Below are positions 61,594 to 64,000 of a stretch of 64,000 bases of DNA, in pieces. The notes under the pieces were generated by a model that ran no database searches, was not told where the DNA came from, and saw nothing but the letters and a program-made list of their open reading frames with translations. A program made the translations under genes and the position numbers. Position 1 is the first letter of the stretch, and the number at the start of each line of letters is the position of its first letter. The stretch comes from Pseudomonas koreensis (GTDB lineage: Bacteria > Pseudomonadota > Gammaproteobacteria > Pseudomonadales > Pseudomonadaceae). The stretch is from contig NZ_JALJWP010000001.1 in NCBI RefSeq assembly GCF_024169245.1, positions 5,147,501-5,211,500 on the forward strand, written 5' to 3'.

Positions 61594-64000
61594 TTAGAAG
61601 CCGACGCTGGCCTGCACGAAGAACGTGCGCGGCGCGCCGACATACATCCCCGAGTTGTTGTCGCTGGAGCGGGTGAAGTACTGCTTGTCGAAGACGTTTT
61701 TCACCCCGGCGCCGAGCTTGAGATTCGACACCTGCGGGCCGAAGTCGTAGCCGCCGCGCACGTTCCAGGTCACGTAACCCGGAATGTCGCCGTACTGCCC
61801 GTCCGCCGTACCTTCGGTGATGTAGTTGCCATTGAAGCTGCCATCCGCATTCACACCGGTGCCCGGCGAACGCTGTTTCGACTGGGCAAAGCCATCAATG
61901 TTGTAAGTCCAGCGATTGATGTCGTAACGCAAACCGACCGTCGCAACCTGCCGCGAATAGAACGGCAGATCGCGGCCCTTGAAGCCGGGAATCTCGCCTT
62001 CATAGGTGGCGCGGGTGTAGGTGAAGCCGGCATTGGCGGTCAGGCCATCGAGGCGCGGGTCGAGTGCGGCCATGTCGTAGTGCACCGACGCCTCAATGCC
62101 CTGATGCTTGGTCGCGCCGAGGTTGGTCCAGCCGATATCGTTGCTGATGTATTGCAGCTCGTCGTCGAAGTCGATGTAGAACAGCGTCACCTCGCCACCC
62201 CACACATCATCGTTGTAGCGCGTACCGATCTCGTAGGTTTTGGCTTTTTCCGGCTCCAGGCCGTTGGCGGTGCTGTCACCCGAGCCGCCCTGACCGAGCT
62301 GGAAATATTGCAGGCTGCCGAACGAGGTTTCGTAGTTGGCAAACAGCTTCCAGGCATCGGACAAGTGATACATCACACTCAGCGCCGGTAGCGGTTCGTT
62401 GCTTTCGATGCTACGGTTTTTCTCCGGCACTGGCCGGCCGGCAGTGTCGAGCACGGCGCGGTCATGCCAGTCAGTGCTGATGTGTTCGAAGCGAATCCCC
62501 GGGGTGACGGTCCAGTTGCCGACGTCGATCTTGTTGTCGACATACACCGAGTTGGCCTCGGTGCCGCCGGTGCGATCCTGGAATACATGGCCATCCGAGG
62601 TCGGTGTGACCACCGGCTGGTTGTTGACCAGCGCCAGACGGCTGGATTCTTCGTGCATTGCTTCTTTCAGATAGCGATAACCAACGCTGACTTCCTGGGT
62701 GGTCGGGCCGACATCGAACACCCGCGACACACGCGGCTCGATGCCGAGGGTGTAATAGGAACGCGGGTACGAGCTGAGGGTGCGCTGATCGCGCGCGGCG
62801 ATGGTACTGCCGCGAAAGCTGTCGGTGTAATAGGTGAGAATTTCTGCCTGGGTGCGCTCATCGATCTGGCGGATCCACTTGAACGACACGTCTTTGCGCC
62901 GGCCACTGAACTGATCGTAGTCACGCACCGATTCGTAAGGCTTGTCGTCGTACTGACGCTGGGTCAGGCCGCCGGGCATGTCGGCGCTGGCGTCGTAGTA
63001 GTGAAAGTTGAGGCTGAAATCGTCCTGATCGGTCGGCGCCCAGTGCGTCTTGAGCAGCACGTCGTCGATGTCATTACCGTTGTTGCGCTCGCGATAGCCG
63101 TGACCGTTGACGCCGGAGTACAGCAGCGCCACACCCATGCCGTTGTCGGCGGTGCCGCCGAGGAACGCGGTGTCGATGTGTTTCCAGCCGCCGTACTGAG
63201 TCGTTTCCAGGGTGGTGCCGATTTCGCCGGTGGTTTTTTCCGGGATCGCGCGGGTCACGAAATTGATCACGCCGCCGACGTTCTGCGGCCCGTAACGCAC
63301 AGAACCGGCGCCGCGTACCACATCGATGCTGTCGAGGTTGCCCGAGGAAATCGGCGCCATCGACAGTTGCGGCTGGCCGTACGGGGCAAACGCCGCAGGC
63401 ACGCCATCGATCAGCACGGTCGAGCGTGGCGACAGGCGCGAAGTCAGACCGCGTACGCCAACGTTAAGGGAGATATCACTGCCGCCGGTGCCGTTGGAGT
63501 CCTGCACCTGCACGCCGGGCACGCGTTTGAGCACGTCGCTGACGTTCATCGCACCTTGCTCGAGCATCGCTTCGCGGCGAATCACCGTCCGCGCGCCGGG
63601 GTGGTTCTGCACCACCGCCGCGTCGGCGTCACCGAGCCAGTCGCCGACTACTTTGATGTCGGTCACGCCGAGCTCCAGCGGGCCGTTGCTGGTAGTTGAA
63701 GTCGCGGCTGGTGCGAGCGTCACCGAGCCCTCATTGATCTGATAATCCAGACCGCTGCCTTGCAACAACTGGCGCAGCGCCTGCTCCGGCGAGATGTCGC
63801 CGTCGACCGCTGGCGCCTGTTTGCCGGCCACCAGCTCAGGGCTGAAGAACACCTGCAGCGAGGTTTGCTGGCCCAGCTCACTCAAGGCCTGACCCAGCGG
63901 CTGCGCGCGGATGTGAATGGCTTCGGCGGCAAACGCCAACGGCATCGCTGCGCTGACCGCGAGCGCCAGCGCCAGTGGCAACCAAGGGGATTTTTTATTG
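61594..64000 (-). CDS. FecA-like TonB-dependent receptor with STN signalling domain (5' end outside window)
   Basis: At least 801 residues; the frame continues past the window edge, so the first codons are missing. After the signal peptide (about SAAMPLAFAA) an STN domain follows (HIRAQPLGQALSELGQQTSLQVFFSPEL through QALRQLLQGSGLDYQIN), then the plug (GVRGLTSRLSPRSTVLIDGVP; YGPQNVGGVINFVTRAIP) and barrel ending FFVQASVGF. STN receptors signal through an inner-membrane anti-sigma partner to an ECF sigma factor of FecI type. Similarity to FecA (iron citrate) is a suggestion. The fecI/fecR partners, if any, would lie beyond base 64000. Confidence 0.9.
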   Translation of the reverse strand, partial: NKKSPWLPLALALAVSAAMPLAFAAEAIHIRAQPLGQALSELGQQTSLQVFFSPELVAGKQAPAVDGDISPEQALRQLLQGSGLDYQINEGSVTLAPAATSTTSNGPLELGVTDIKVVGDWLGDADAAVVQNHPGARTVIRREAMLEQGAMNVSDVLKRVPGVQVQDSNGTGGSDISLNVGVRGLTSRLSPRSTVLIDGVPAAFAPYGQPQLSMAPISSGNLDSIDVVRGAGSVRYGPQNVGGVINFVTRAIPEKTTGEIGTTLETTQYGGWKHIDTAFLGGTADNGMGVALLYSGVNGHGYRERNNGNDIDDVLLKTHWAPTDQDDFSLNFHYYDASADMPGGLTQRQYDDKPYESVRDYDQFSGRRKDVSFKWIRQIDERTQAEILTYYTDSFRGSTIAARDQRTLSSYPRSYYTLGIEPRVSRVFDVGPTTQEVSVGYRYLKEAMHEESSRLALVNNQPVVTPTSDGHVFQDRTGGTEANSVYVDNKIDVGNWTVTPGIRFEHISTDWHDRAVLDTAGRPVPEKNRSIESNEPLPALSVMYHLSDAWKLFANYETSFGSLQYFQLGQGGSGDSTANGLEPEKAKTYEIGTRYNDDVWGGEVTLFYIDFDDELQYISNDIGWTNLGATKHQGIEASVHYDMAALDPRLDGLTANAGFTYTRATYEGEIPGFKGRDLPFYSRQVATVGLRYDINRWTYNIDGFAQSKQRSPGTGVNADGSFNGNYITEGTADGQYGDIPGYVTWNVRGGYDFGPQVSNLKLGAGVKNVFDKQYFTRSSDNNSGMYVGAPRTFFVQASVGF

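Overview
The window is about 64 kb of GC-rich chromosomal DNA from a member of the Pseudomonas fluorescens species complex. The evidence is indirect: the gene repertoire (polB, selD-selU, cytosine permease/deaminase, several TonB-dependent receptors, large chemoreceptors), high GC with matching codon use, and about thirty copies of interspersed palindromes typical of fluorescent pseudomonads (a GAGCCTGCTCGCGA type, a GCTGCCGAAGGCTGCGATC type, and a CCCTCACCC/CCTCTCCC type). No rRNA, tRNA, prophage, transposase or CRISPR array is visible.

Layout. 1-4.7 kb is core sequence: the end of an aldo/keto reductase, a DUF1810 protein, DNA polymerase II, a two-CBS protein and a glutathione transferase. 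4.7-5.8 kb is a 1-kb gene-poor stretch with several hairpins and a near-perfect sigma-54 promoter. It leads into 5.8-16.4 kb, a co-directional run tonB-exbB-exbD-TonB-dependent receptor-yejA-yejB-yejE-yejF. This has every layer needed to carry a substrate, probably a peptide or peptide conjugate, from outside the cell to the cytoplasm, with its own energising complex. 16.5-19.2 kb has a DUF3455 protein, an ECF sigma factor overlapping its anti-sigma factor, and an exported protein of nine 13-residue repeats. 19.2-29.8 kb holds a DUF1615 lipoprotein, a siderophore receptor, an FAD monooxygenase, a zinc-type porphobilinogen synthase, a second glutathione transferase, a histidine phosphatase and the selU-selD pair.

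29.9-38.8 kb is an orphan type VI secretion effector island read on the minus strand: vgrG, a DUF4123 adaptor, a 1196-residue VasX-like membrane-active effector, a putative immunity gene, a decayed 3' end of a second effector, and a second immunity-like gene. The immunity copies are almost identical except in their membrane segment. 39-48 kb carries metabolic, regulatory and transport genes (quinone reductase with XapX, AraC, two small proteins, metallothionein, paired DUF606 transporters with a divergent LysR, a Cache chemoreceptor and an Na+/H+ antiporter-type permease). 48.4-64 kb has a dCache chemoreceptor, a PepSY-PepSY-regulator-kinase operon, a patatin-like hydrolase, queD, an Asp-nucleophile alpha/beta hydrolase, codB-codA, a DapF-fold protein that lacks both catalytic cysteines, an MFS carrier and a FecA-like receptor cut by the window end.

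The most notable items are the sigma-54-linked TonB/Yej system, the duplicated toxin-tail/immunity module, and the DapF homologue with Cys-to-Ser changes at both active-site positions. Functions are inferred from sequence recognition by eye; no database search was possible.
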